Shown: positions 1 to 5,476, counted from the stretch's first letter. The stretch is 5,673 nucleotides of DNA from Rickettsiales bacterium (GCA_031276335.1 JAISNH010000014.1:1-5673); one strand, 5' to 3'. The notes: generated by a model from the letters alone, not told the origin. Numbers and translations: made by a program.

Positions 1-1229
1 GCGTCCGCAATATCGGCCGTCGCGCCAAGGCCATACAGAAGGACGCCCAGCAGCGCGTGTCCGACTTCGTCGGCAAGATAGGCGAAAGCTTCGCCAATAT
101 AAAGGTGATAAAGTCCTACGGCATGGAAAGATACGAAAGCGGCTATATCGGAGGCATACTGGACGACATGTTCAAGATCGGCATGTCGGGCGTCCGGAAC
201 TCCGCCTCCGTCGCCCCGGTGATCGAAAGCATGTCCGGGCTGATAATGGCGGGCATAGTGGTATTCGGCGGGTGGCAGGTGTCCGAGGGCACGCTTACGA
301 CCGGCGGGTTCGTGACGTTCTTGGGCGCGTGGGTTTCGGTCTACAAGCCGCTGAAGTCGCTTATCAATTTCCGCGTGCATCTGCAGCAGGCCATGGTTTC
401 GGCCGAGCGCGTGTACGAGATAATCGACACGAAGCCGGCGATCGCGGATGCAGCCGGCGCCGTCGCGCTGGGCAGGGCCGCGGGCGAGATAGAGTTCAGG
501 AACGTGAGCTTCGGATACGACCCCGGGCGTCCGGTGCTCTCGAACCTCAGCATCAGGATTCCGCGCGGCGCCACTGTTGCGCTCGTGGGGGCCAGCGGCG
601 CCGGAAAGACGACCGTCGTCAACCTCATCCCGCGCTTCTTCGACCCGGACGGGGGGGCGGTTCTGGTGGACGGGCGCGACATCAGGACGGTGACGCAGAA
701 ATCGCTCCGCGAGAACATATCGCTGGTGACGCAGGACGTCATGCTGTTCGACGACACGGTAAGGAACAACATCGCCTACGGCAGGGGCTTCGCGGAGGGG
801 CGCCGGGTCGATATGGAGGACATAGTCGCCGCGGCGAAATCCGCGAACGCGGACAAGTTCATCATGGGGCTGAAGGACGGGTACGAAACCCGCGTGGGCG
901 AGCGCGGCGTGAACCTTTCCGGCGGGCAGAAGCAGAGGATATCGATTGCGCGCGCGATTATAAAGGACGCTCCCATACTGCTCCTCGACGAGGCGACCTC
1001 GGCCCTTGACGCCGAATCGGAGCACGAGGTGCAGAAGGCCTTGGACAACCTGATGAAGGACCGGACCACGGTGGTCATCGCGCACCGGCTTTCCACCATA
1101 GTGGGCGCGGACATGATATGCGTTATGGAGGCCGGCCGCGTGGTCGAATCCGGCACCCACGCCGAGCTCCTTGAAAAGGGCGGCGCCTACGCCCGGCTCT
1201 ACGGCATGCAGTTCAAGGACGGGAAATGA
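1..1229 (+). CDS. MsbA-like ABC exporter, permease-ATPase fusion (5' end outside window)
   Basis: The reading frame is open from base 3, so the gene starts upstream of the window; the GTG at 57 is internal. What remains is the end of the transmembrane domain and a complete nucleotide-binding domain. Two hydrophobic stretches, around 231-285 (GLIMAGIVVFGGW) and 306-350 (FVTFLGAWVSVYKPL), fit the last membrane helices of a type IV ABC exporter. The ATPase has Walker A GASGAGKTT (588-614), a Q-loop in LVTQDVMLFDD (near 723-755), signature LSGGQKQR (915-938), Walker B ILLLDE with the catalytic Glu (975-992), D-loop SALD and switch His in VIAHRLS (1083-1085). All catalytic residues are present. 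In this family half-transporters dimerise in the inner membrane and use ATP to flip lipid A-core or other lipids or drugs. The NLQ-like and SAERVYEIID linker resembles MsbA, but family members with other substrates look alike, so the cargo is an inference. No clear hairpin terminator follows the stop; only a T6 run lies at 1241-1246. Confidence 0.93.
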   Translation, partial: VRNIGRRAKAIQKDAQQRVSDFVGKIGESFANIKVIKSYGMERYESGYIGGILDDMFKIGMSGVRNSASVAPVIESMSGLIMAGIVVFGGWQVSEGTLTTGGFVTFLGAWVSVYKPLKSLINFRVHLQQAMVSAERVYEIIDTKPAIADAAGAVALGRAAGEIEFRNVSFGYDPGRPVLSNLSIRIPRGATVALVGASGAGKTTVVNLIPRFFDPDGGAVLVDGRDIRTVTQKSLRENISLVTQDVMLFDDTVRNNIAYGRGFAEGRRVDMEDIVAAAKSANADKFIMGLKDGYETRVGERGVNLSGGQKQRISIARAIIKDAPILLLDEATSALDAESEHEVQKALDNLMKDRTTVVIAHRLSTIVGADMICVMEAGRVVESGTHAELLEKGGAYARLYGMQFKDGK

Positions 1230-1258
1230 CGAAGTACGGATTTTTTACTCCATATTCC
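1228..1258 (+). repeat. Degenerate intergenic repeat, copy 1 (GTACGG..TTTTTTACTC..TATTCC)
   Basis: This segment overlaps the stop codon of the exporter. It shares GTACGG, then TTTTTTACTC, then TATTCC in the same order and almost the same spacing with 5490-5520, the gap between rho and the helicase gene. A 9-base piece, GACGAAGTA (1228-1236), is repeated at 1269-1277, and both copies are followed by T6. The match to the second site is seen directly; whether it is a mobile or regulatory repeat is unknown. Confidence 0.5.
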
Positions 1259-1291
1259 AACCGGCAAAGACGAAGTATTTTTTAAATTTAT

Positions 1292-1380
1292 TGGCGGAGC
1301 GTAGAGGATTCGAACCTCTGCACGACATTGCTGCCGTGACGGATTAGCAATCCGCTCCATTACCGCTCTGGCAACGCTCC
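1292..1380 (-). tRNA. tRNA-Ser, anticodon GCU
   Basis: The minus strand gives an 89-nt class II tRNA. The 7-bp acceptor stem pairs GGAGCGT (1374-1380) with ACGCTCC (1296-1302), followed by discriminator G (1295) and an encoded CCA (1292-1294). The anticodon loop TTGCTAA carries GCT (complement at 1346-1348) on a 5-bp stem, so it reads AGC and AGU serine codons. The T arm is AGAGG-TTCGAAT-CCTCT. Between the anticodon and T arms lies a long variable arm, as expected for tRNA-Ser. The gene converges with the upstream exporter, 62 bases away. I see no hairpin terminator downstream of it. Confidence 0.97.
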
Positions 1381-1391
1381 GCGTGAAGCCT

Positions 1392-1420
1392 AGGATAATT
1401 TAGCGGTTGCCAAAAATCAA
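1392..1420 (-). promoter_or_regulatory. Probable sigma70-type promoter of tRNA-Ser
   Basis: On the minus strand TTGATT (1415-1420) and TATCCT (1392-1397) are separated by exactly 17 bases; each matches the consensus at 4 of 6 positions. Transcription would start a few bases before the mature tRNA end at 1380. Position and spacing are good and the boxes are only moderate, so this is an inference. Confidence 0.42.
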
Positions 1421-1555
1421 CAAATATATTTCCGCGCCGCGCCGCCGGACGATAATCACCTCGCCGGACGGCGCCGTTCCGTGCCGTTCCCCCATTTTCC
1501 GCTTGATTTCCGTTTCCCTCGGTATTATCATCGATCCGTAGCATTAGGAGGCGGC

Positions 1556-1900
1556 ATGGCGGCCAAGAAGAAATCATCACCATTGCTTTCCATCTTCGGA
1601 TTGGACAGCCTTTTCGTAAAAATCGTAATAATCCTGCTGGTATTGTTCGCCGCGTACTTCGCATCCACCATGGTGCGGAGGATGTCGGAAAGGCGCAAGC
1701 TGGCGGAGGAGCGCTTGAAGATAGACAGGGAAATCGAGGAGATAAAGGACGAAATCTTCGTCCGCCAGTGCAATCTGGAGCGCATGTATTGTTGCCATTA
1801 TAATCGGAAAGAGGCTTGCGCGAAATGGAAAGAGGCCGGCTGTCGCGAGACGGGCGGCGGAAGCGATATCGATTGCGCCATTAAATCAGGCAACGGCTGA
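1556..1900 (+). CDS. Small single-pass membrane protein with coiled coil and cysteine-rich tail, unknown function
   Basis: 114 residues. The ATG at 1556 is chosen because a strong AGGAGG (1546-1551) lies just upstream; the frame is open back to 1481 but lacks a comparable ribosome site there. Residues 1-20 are short and basic (AAKKK). Residues 21-40 (VKIVIILLVLFAAYFASTMV) form one clear membrane helix. Residues 41-70 are highly charged with heptad-like spacing (RRMSERRKLAEERLKIDREI), a likely coiled coil. The tail has six cysteines at 72, 79, 80, 88, 96 and 107, with pattern C-x6-CC-x7-C-x7-C-x10-C. The helix-plus-coil layout recalls FtsB/FtsL/DivIC divisome proteins, but those lack such a cysteine tail and I do not claim that identity. 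Topology is ambiguous because basic residues flank both sides of the helix. The cysteines could form disulfides if periplasmic or bind metal if cytoplasmic. A hairpin overlaps the stop codon. Confidence 0.78.
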   Translation: MAAKKKSSPLLSIFGLDSLFVKIVIILLVLFAAYFASTMVRRMSERRKLAEERLKIDREIEEIKDEIFVRQCNLERMYCCHYNRKEACAKWKEAGCRETGGGSDIDCAIKSGNG

Positions 1901-1923
1901 GCCTTCCGGCTCCGGCGGTTGCC
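1889..1923 (+). other. Strong hairpin overlapping the stop codon of the small membrane protein gene
   Basis: Outer arms GGCAAC (1889-1894) and GTTGCC (1918-1923) enclose a second stem, GAGCC (1899-1903) with GGCTC (1908-1912), on a TTCC loop. No T run follows, so it does not look like a classic intrinsic terminator. It could stabilise the mRNA 3' end or assist factor-dependent termination. Confidence 0.45.
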
Positions 1924-1954
1924 CATTGCCTTCTATTGCTGGTAATCGCGGCAT

Positions 1955-1977
1955 GTCCCCGCTGCGCCGTTGGGGAC
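1955..1977 (+). other. GC-rich hairpin in the 1901-2100 gap
   Basis: GTCCCC (1955-1960) pairs with GGGGAC (1972-1977) across an 11-base loop. No T run follows. The rest of the 200-base gap has no gene. A GATAAT at 2035-2040 could be a -10 box for the next gene, but I find no well-spaced -35 partner. Confidence 0.3.
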
Positions 1978-2100
1978 GGGCTGCGGCGGAATATAACCTG
2001 TCGGGAACGCGGGCTTTGCCCGGTTTTCCGGCACGATAATAATAGATCGAAGCGGGGATGAAAGCCCTCCGGATTCGATTTGGGGAATTGAGGGGTTGTT

Positions 2101-2709
2101 ATGAAGAAGATAAATGAAACGGGAGGCTTCAGACCGAGGGGCTTCCTTGCTTTCGCGGAAAGGTCTTTGGCCAGGAAGGAGTCAAAGCCGGCCGAACCGG
2201 AAAAAGAAATGAACATCGACGATTTGATAAAGGGCAACTTCGACCTTGGCGACGCCAGCTCGTGCGAGCGTTTCATGCGGTGGCTGTACGCGACCACGCT
2301 TATCATCCACAAGATGGAGGAGAAGCACAAGGAAAGGCTCCGCGGTCACATGTACGCCGAGGGCGCCAGGGCGATGATGGCCGAGCTGAGGGACATAGTC
2401 GAGATCAAGGCGGTGAAAGACGGATCGGTAAGCGAAAACATAAAGGCCTTCGCCGAGCTTGTATCCGGCACGGGCGTAAGGGAAAGCGAGATCGGCAGCT
2501 TCAACTACTTCCTGCTGACCATGATAAGGGATTACGGAGAGCACAGGCTATTGAAGCAGGAGGTCGGCCGCGTCCTTTTGATGTACGTGAACCACAATCC
2601 CGACGCCCTCTCCGTCACCGCCGTCCGGGTGCAGCAGATGGCCGCGGACAACGCGTGCGGCATGCGGGAGGCGGTTGCGGGAAACTCCAGGCAAAGGGCG
2701 AGGGCATAG
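2101..2709 (+). CDS. Hypothetical protein, 202 residues, soluble and helical
   Basis: I do not recognise this family. The ATG at 2101 follows GAGGGG (2090-2095) at good spacing; an internal Met37 (2209) is a less likely start. Residues 1-25 are basic with a hydrophobic patch (GFLAFAERSLARK), residues 26-36 are a charged Lys/Glu/Pro linker (KESKPAEPEKE), and from about residue 38 onward the sequence looks mostly alpha-helical. Two short hydrophobic stretches (WLYATTLIIH at 61-70, FNYFLLTMI at 134-142) are too short and too flanked by charge to be convincing membrane helices. There are two cysteines (55, 186). No nucleotide-binding, nuclease or DNA-binding motif is visible and there is no signal peptide. 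Codon use matches the neighbours (G/C third positions, ATA and AGG present), which supports a genuine gene over recent import. It lies 200 bases after the membrane protein gene and 144 before the next orphan. Confidence 0.72.
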   Translation: MKKINETGGFRPRGFLAFAERSLARKESKPAEPEKEMNIDDLIKGNFDLGDASSCERFMRWLYATTLIIHKMEEKHKERLRGHMYAEGARAMMAELRDIVEIKAVKDGSVSENIKAFAELVSGTGVRESEIGSFNYFLLTMIRDYGEHRLLKQEVGRVLLMYVNHNPDALSVTAVRVQQMAADNACGMREAVAGNSRQRARA

Positions 2710-2786
2710 CCGCTTTGCAGGACGGATTCAGACGGGGCGTCCGCCATCGTCCGGCCGCGCCGCGTGCCTCCTTTTGCTTTTTATTT

Positions 2787-2818
2787 TTGCTTGACCAAAT
2801 TTATTTATTGTATAATAT
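2787..2818 (+). promoter_or_regulatory. Sigma70-like promoter of the 172-residue orphan gene
   Basis: An AT-rich island in GC-rich surroundings contains a perfect TATAAT at 2811-2816. Candidate -35 boxes are TTGCTT (2787-2792, 18-base spacer) or TTGACC (2791-2796), the latter 16 bases from an overlapping TAATAT (2813-2818). Either choice starts transcription near 2823-2826, giving a leader of about 30 bases before the ATG at 2854. The -10 box is clear and the -35 assignment is ambiguous. Confidence 0.6.
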
Positions 2819-2853
2819 AGATAAAAGGCCAATGGAAAACAAAGGGCGGCGGA

Positions 2854-3372
2854 ATGAAAATTAACGGAACGGGATACAGTCATTTCACGCAGTTCGACCC
2901 TATCGGGCGGGCGCATGCCTCGATAGGCCGCAGGATAAAGTCCGCGCTAGCCGGGCTGTTCGCAAAGCCGATTAGGGAGGACGTCTTGGAGGGTATCGAC
3001 AAATACCTGGAGCCGCCTTTTTCCGAATACGAGGGGGTGATTGAAGAAGTCGCGTTCATGTTCAGGGAAGAATTATCGCGCCTGAAGACCGACGATGTCA
3101 GGAGCGCGTTTTTGCTCCGCAAGTTTTTGATTAGGATTTCCAGGCCGGATTTCCAGCGCGACTTATACTCGTTCGACGCCTCGAAGCTGATAAACGCGAT
3201 GCGGGCATCCGCCGGCGAGAGCATGCTTCCGCTTCACCGCGACGCGTTCGTGTGGAAGCGTATGGTGGAAGGCATAATCGACTGGAAGCTGGCCAATCTG
3301 GACATTGGAATCGCCGAAAGGATCGTTAGCCATATGGAACTTGCCAAGCCGAATGCCGGCTCGGGCAGGTAG
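2854..3372 (+). CDS. Hypothetical protein, 172 residues, soluble and helical
   Basis: I do not recognise this family. The ATG at 2854 follows AAAGGG (2841-2846) with 7 bases between, and a sigma70-like promoter lies about 30 bases further up. The N-terminus (MKINGTGYSHFTQFDPIGR) is followed by a basic amphipathic stretch (residues 24-38, IGRRIKSALAGLFAK), then mixed acidic and basic helices with conserved-looking aromatic spots (DAFVWKRM at 130-137, IIDWKLANLDIG at 141-152). There are no cysteines, no membrane helix and no signal peptide. The first residues resemble those of the upstream 202-residue protein (IN-x-TG near the start of both), a faint hint of shared ancestry or a shared N-terminal signal, not proof. 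Codon use matches the surroundings. No obvious hairpin terminator follows the TAG; the next signal is the promoter at 3411. Confidence 0.72.
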   Translation: MKINGTGYSHFTQFDPIGRAHASIGRRIKSALAGLFAKPIREDVLEGIDKYLEPPFSEYEGVIEEVAFMFREELSRLKTDDVRSAFLLRKFLIRISRPDFQRDLYSFDASKLINAMRASAGESMLPLHRDAFVWKRMVEGIIDWKLANLDIGIAERIVSHMELAKPNAGSGR

Positions 3373-3410
3373 TGCCGCCGCGCCTCCGGTTTTAAGCTGC
3401 ATAAAATCAG

Positions 3411-3439
3411 TTGCAAGTTGTCGAATGCTGTTGTATAAT
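3411..3439 (+). promoter_or_regulatory. Near-consensus sigma70 promoter upstream of the candidate small RNA
   Basis: TTGCAA (3411-3416, 5 of 6 to TTGACA) and a perfect TATAAT (3434-3439) are separated by 17 bases, the optimal spacing. Transcription should start near 3446. No convincing coding start lies downstream before the terminator at 3487-3516. This is the best-matching promoter in the window. Confidence 0.7.
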
Positions 3440-3445
3440 TGAGTC

Positions 3446-3516
3446 ATCCTTTAACGAGGATAAAATAATAACAAAAACAAAAGACGAAGAGTGTGACCAT
3501 CTGCACTCTTTTTTTT
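3446..3516 (+). ncRNA. Candidate small RNA, about 70 nt
   Basis: The interval is bounded by a strong sigma70 promoter (3411-3439) and a rho-independent terminator (3487-3516), the usual architecture of a free-standing bacterial sRNA. The body is A-rich and purine-rich (ACGAGGATAAAATAATAAC and on), which could leave a single-stranded 5' region available for pairing ahead of the terminator hairpin. A GAGGA (3456-3460) is followed by an open frame, but it begins only with ATA codons (3465, 3468) and runs through the terminator, so coding is unlikely. It could instead be a leader or attenuator, but no gene follows on this strand. I match it to no known RNA family. The boundaries are predicted. 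Confidence 0.5.
3487..3516 (+). terminator. Intrinsic terminator
   Basis: AAGAGTG (3487-3493) pairs with CACTCTT (3504-3510), a 7-bp stem that two G-U wobbles can lengthen to leave an ACCATC loop. An uninterrupted run of T's extends from 3509 to 3516. It ends the candidate small RNA and is the clearest intrinsic terminator in the window. Confidence 0.75.
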
Positions 3517-3549
3517 ACCTGCTGTTCCGGTTCGATACGCGCTCTTAGT

Positions 3550-3692
3550 CGTCATACCGGCACAGTCCCGGCATTCCGATGCACTCCTCGTCATTCCACG
3601 AAAACCGGCATCCATGAAGCTCGTCATACCCGCGCCCCTCTCCGTTATTCCAGCGCACCCCTTCGTCATTCCGGCGAAAGCCGGAATCCAGG
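3550..3692 (+). repeat. Cluster of degenerate REP-like repeats
   Basis: Five units begin with a variant of CGTCATTCC, at 3550, 3589, 3622, 3643 and 3664. The last three are exactly 21 bases apart. Only the final unit (3664-3692) is a complete, clean palindrome; the earlier ones are decayed or half units (for example CGTCATACC, CGTTATTCC). The motif belongs to a widespread class of dispersed extragenic palindromes whose antisense translation gives peptides like WIPAFAGMT. No RAYT-type transposase gene, the usual mobiliser of REPs, lies in the window. Confidence 0.8.
3664..3692 (+). repeat. Intact REP-like palindrome, forward orientation
   Basis: ATTCCGGC (3668-3675) and GCCGGAAT (3680-3687) form a perfect 8-bp stem closed by a GAAA tetraloop. 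The conserved head CGTC and tail CCAGG flank it. As RNA the GNRA loop would make a very stable hairpin. Confidence 0.85.
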
Positions 3693-3713
3693 TCACACAA
3701 AGAATCCTTCACT

Positions 3714-3745
3714 CCTGGATAGCGGCATCAAGTGCCGCTATGACA
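3714..3745 (-). repeat. REP-like palindrome, inverted partner
   Basis: On the minus strand this reads TGTCATAGCGGCA, loop, TGCCGCTATCCAGG, the same head (GTCAT) and tail (CCAGG) as the unit at 3664-3692 but in the opposite orientation. The 9-bp stem pairs 3719-3727 with 3733-3741 around a 5-base loop. The stem bases differ from the forward unit, so the two belong to different subtypes. Together they form a tail-to-tail pair like a BIME. Confidence 0.75.
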
Positions 3746-3792
3746 TAGGTTGAGGTACCCGACACCTTTTTTGTTCCTTTTTTAGTTACGAC

Positions 3793-3815
3793 AAAACCAT
3801 TCAGCTTTTGAATGG
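3793..3815 (-). terminator. Weak hairpin terminator candidate for the helicase transcript
   Basis: Read on the minus strand, CCATTCA and TGAATGG form a 7-bp stem with an AAAGC loop, followed directly by TTTT (complement of 3793-3796) and then GTC. It lies 188 bases beyond the helicase stop codon. The stem is AT-rich and the T run is short, so activity is uncertain. Confidence 0.35.
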
Positions 3816-3918
3816 CGGGAGGTTCGAACTATGAAATATATAGTGCTGCGTATTGGTTATTCCGCAACCCTCCAGCCTATGCGGCGGGAGGTCTTTATTT
3901 CAGAGGTTCGAAACTCCA

Positions 3919-3940
3919 TAGCGGGGCTTTTCATCCGCTA
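3919..3940. other. Small hairpin in the helicase 3' flank
   Basis: TAGCGG (3919-3924) pairs with CCGCTA (3935-3940) over a 10-base loop. No T run follows on either strand. Its role is unknown. Confidence 0.35.
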
Positions 3941-4002
3941 CGGAAGTCAGCATATTACATGTTCGGGAAAAAATACGAGCGATAATGAAAGTCGGGGCGG
4001 GG

Positions 4003-4119
4003 CTATCCCGCGGCGGCGTCGATTCGGTTTCCGATGTTCTCGTCCACCTCGGCCTCGTCGGCTATCTGGTTTCCGATGTTTTCCGGTATGTCGTCCAGCT
4101 CCGCCTCGATTCGGTTGCC
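4003..4119 (-). repeat. Tandem repeat encoding the helicase acidic C-terminus
   Basis: Residues 445-459 (GNRIEAELDDIPENI), 460-473 (GNQIADEAEVDENI) and 474-482 (GNRIDAAAG) are successive copies, the last truncated by the stop. At DNA level the 13-mer GGTTTCCGATGTT recurs at 4026-4038 and 4068-4080 (42-base period), with a diverged GGTTGCC at 4113-4119 (45 bases further). Periods that are multiples of three keep the frame. Confidence 0.75.
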
Positions 4120-5451
4120 GCGCCACTCGTCGTCCTCGCGCGGGGCGGCCTCTGCCGTCGGGTCGGCGTAGTTCGGGTTGGTAAGGGTGGCGAAGGGGTT
4201 CGGCATCTGCCTTGCGGGCGGAAATCCGCGCCTGGAATGGTCGGCGCCGTTGAAATCCCAGCGCTTGCGGTTCTGGTTTTTCCCCTTCTCCTGCATCTGC
4301 TTCATCATCTGCACGCGGCGGGACTTGACTTTTTTGCCGGCCAGGAACTTCGTTATGTCCTCCCACAGGTCGATGGTTTCGGTGGTTACGAACGAGATCG
4401 CGTACCCCCGCTTTCCGGCGCGCCCCGTTCGTCCGATCCGGTGGATGTAGTTTTCAGGCACCTCCGGCAGGTCGTAGTTGAGCACCGTATCCACGTGCGA
4501 TATGTCCAGGCCTCGCGCGGCGACGTCGGTTGCGATCAATGCCTTGACCTTTCCTTCCTTGAATTTGGCAAGCGCGGCCGAGCGCTTCTGCTGCGTGTAG
4601 CCGCCGTGTATGGACACGACCTTGAATGCGGCCTCGCCAAGGCGGGTTTCCATGATTTCCGCCGCCTTCTGCGTCCGTACGAATATGATGAAGGTTCCGC
4701 TGCGCTGCTTCAGTATCTTCTTGGTCAGCTTGAACTTGTTTTCCTTGTAGATTTTTATGATTTCCTGCTCGATTTCCTCGGCGGCCTGGTTCGATTTTCC
4801 GATGTTGACGCGTATCGGGTCCCTGAGGTACCGCTTGGCAAGAGCCATTATCTGCCGCGGGAAGGTTGCCGAGAACATCAGCACCTGCCTGAAGCGGCGG
4901 TTGGTGTATTTGAATATCTCGCGTATCTGCTCGTCGAAACCCATGTCTAGCATCTTGTCGGTCTCGTCCAGCACGACGTACTTGGTCTTGTACAGCTTCA
5001 GGGTCTTGCGGTCCAGATGGTCGTTGATCCGCCCCGGGGTTCCGATTATGAAGCGCGGCCCCAGGTTCAGGGTTTCGATCTGGGGGGCGATTTCGACCCC
5101 GCCGATAAGGAGGGCGGTTTCCTCGCCCGCGCCCTTCAGGAGCTCCTTGAACACCTCGTTGGTCTGCTCGGACAGCTCGCGCGTCGGCGCGATGACTAGC
5201 GCGTAGCGGTTCTTGTTGGCGAGCAGGTCCTCGACGATTGGAATGGCGAATGCCGCGGTCTTGCCCGATCCGGTCTGGGCGGAGGCCAGCACGTCCCGCC
5301 CCTGGAGGATCAGGGGTATCGCCTGCTCCTGCACCGGGGTCGGGTGCTTGAATCCCATGCCCTTCACGCGCGACAGTATGTCTTTGGAAAGCCCCAGCTT
5401 GGAAAACGAAGCGGAGTTTTTCCCCTTTAGGAAGCCTAGCAAGTCAATCAT
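4003..5451 (-). CDS. DEAD-box-family ATP-dependent RNA helicase (RhlE-like), with DETD motif II
   Basis: 482 residues with both RecA-like domains. In order: Q motif GFKHPTPVQ (33-41) with upstream F16, motif I AQTGSGKT (58-65), Ia PTREL (89-93), GG (117-118), Ib TPGR (138-141), motif II DETD (162-165), III SAT (194-196), IV FIIFVRT (254-260), V ATDVAARGLD (307-316), VI HRIGRTGRAG (337-346). This family unwinds short RNA duplexes and remodels RNA-protein complexes in the cytoplasm, in ribosome assembly or mRNA decay. Order and length fit the RhlE type; the exact subfamily is inference. Motif II has Thr where the family has Ala. After the core comes a basic segment (373-397, rich in Lys, Arg, Gln), likely an RNA-binding extension, then an acidic tail with a tandem repeat (445-482). 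The ATG at 5451 is preceded by GAGG 8 bases upstream. It lies 118 bases downstream of rho on the same strand. Confidence 0.95.
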   Translation of the reverse strand: MIDLLGFLKGKNSASFSKLGLSKDILSRVKGMGFKHPTPVQEQAIPLILQGRDVLASAQTGSGKTAAFAIPIVEDLLANKNRYALVIAPTRELSEQTNEVFKELLKGAGEETALLIGGVEIAPQIETLNLGPRFIIGTPGRINDHLDRKTLKLYKTKYVVLDETDKMLDMGFDEQIREIFKYTNRRFRQVLMFSATFPRQIMALAKRYLRDPIRVNIGKSNQAAEEIEQEIIKIYKENKFKLTKKILKQRSGTFIIFVRTQKAAEIMETRLGEAAFKVVSIHGGYTQQKRSAALAKFKEGKVKALIATDVAARGLDISHVDTVLNYDLPEVPENYIHRIGRTGRAGKRGYAISFVTTETIDLWEDITKFLAGKKVKSRRVQMMKQMQEKGKNQNRKRWDFNGADHSRRGFPPARQMPNPFATLTNPNYADPTAEAAPREDDEWRGNRIEAELDDIPENIGNQIADEAEVDENIGNRIDAAAG

Positions 5452-5476
5452 AGAATGAGCCTCGTATATTTAACTC

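Larger units (their letters stand above)
3746..4002. other. Intergenic interval without a supported gene
   Basis: This gap separates the REP cluster from the 3' end of the helicase gene. It holds a weak AGGT/ACCT hairpin followed by T6 (3753-3772, + strand), a 7-bp hairpin at 3797-3815, a 6-bp hairpin at 3919-3940, and the sequence GAGGTTCGAA twice (near 3820 and 3903). An ATG at 3831 follows GGGAGG (3817-3822), but its frame continues antisense into the helicase gene. I see no further gene. Confidence 0.5.

Noticed and set aside
57..59. GTG as the start codon of the ABC exporter
   Set aside because: The frame is open upstream to the window edge and encodes family-like sequence (RNIGRRAKAIQ), and a start here would lack most membrane helices.
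2719..2741. GGACG/CGTCC inverted repeat after the 202-residue gene as a terminator
   Set aside because: The stem is only 5 bp, and the nearest T-rich stretch starts about 30 bases later and belongs to the promoter region of the next gene.
3465..3548. 27-codon frame after GAGGA (3456-3460)
   Set aside because: It has only ATA at the expected start position and passes through the intrinsic terminator hairpin and T run, so a noncoding RNA is the better reading.
3550..3692. CRISPR array, given regularly spaced repeats
   Set aside because: Repeat units are short and degenerate, spacing is uneven (39, 33, 21, 21) and the last units abut with no unique spacers; no cas gene is near.
3451..3696. Minus-strand open frame giving a protein with repeated AGMT and WIPAFAGMT peptides
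   Set aside because: It is the antisense translation of the REP-like repeats, a well-known source of false gene calls, and has no ribosome site or codon signature of its own.
3902..3925. GAGGTTCGAAACTCC, resembling a tRNA T arm
   Set aside because: Only three base pairs form around the TTCGAAA loop and no acceptor stem, anticodon arm or CCA lies at the proper distance.
3831..4184. Plus-strand frame starting ATG after GGGAGG
   Set aside because: The ribosome site looks fair, but two thirds of the way it becomes an arginine- and proline-rich antisense reading of the helicase gene. The first 50 or so residues match nothing I recognise. A short genuine or decayed gene at 3831-4000 cannot be fully excluded.
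3985..4950. 321-residue plus-strand frame opposite the helicase gene
   Set aside because: It is the complementary shadow of a helicase gene with every family motif intact, and its own product is low in complexity with no recognisable domain.
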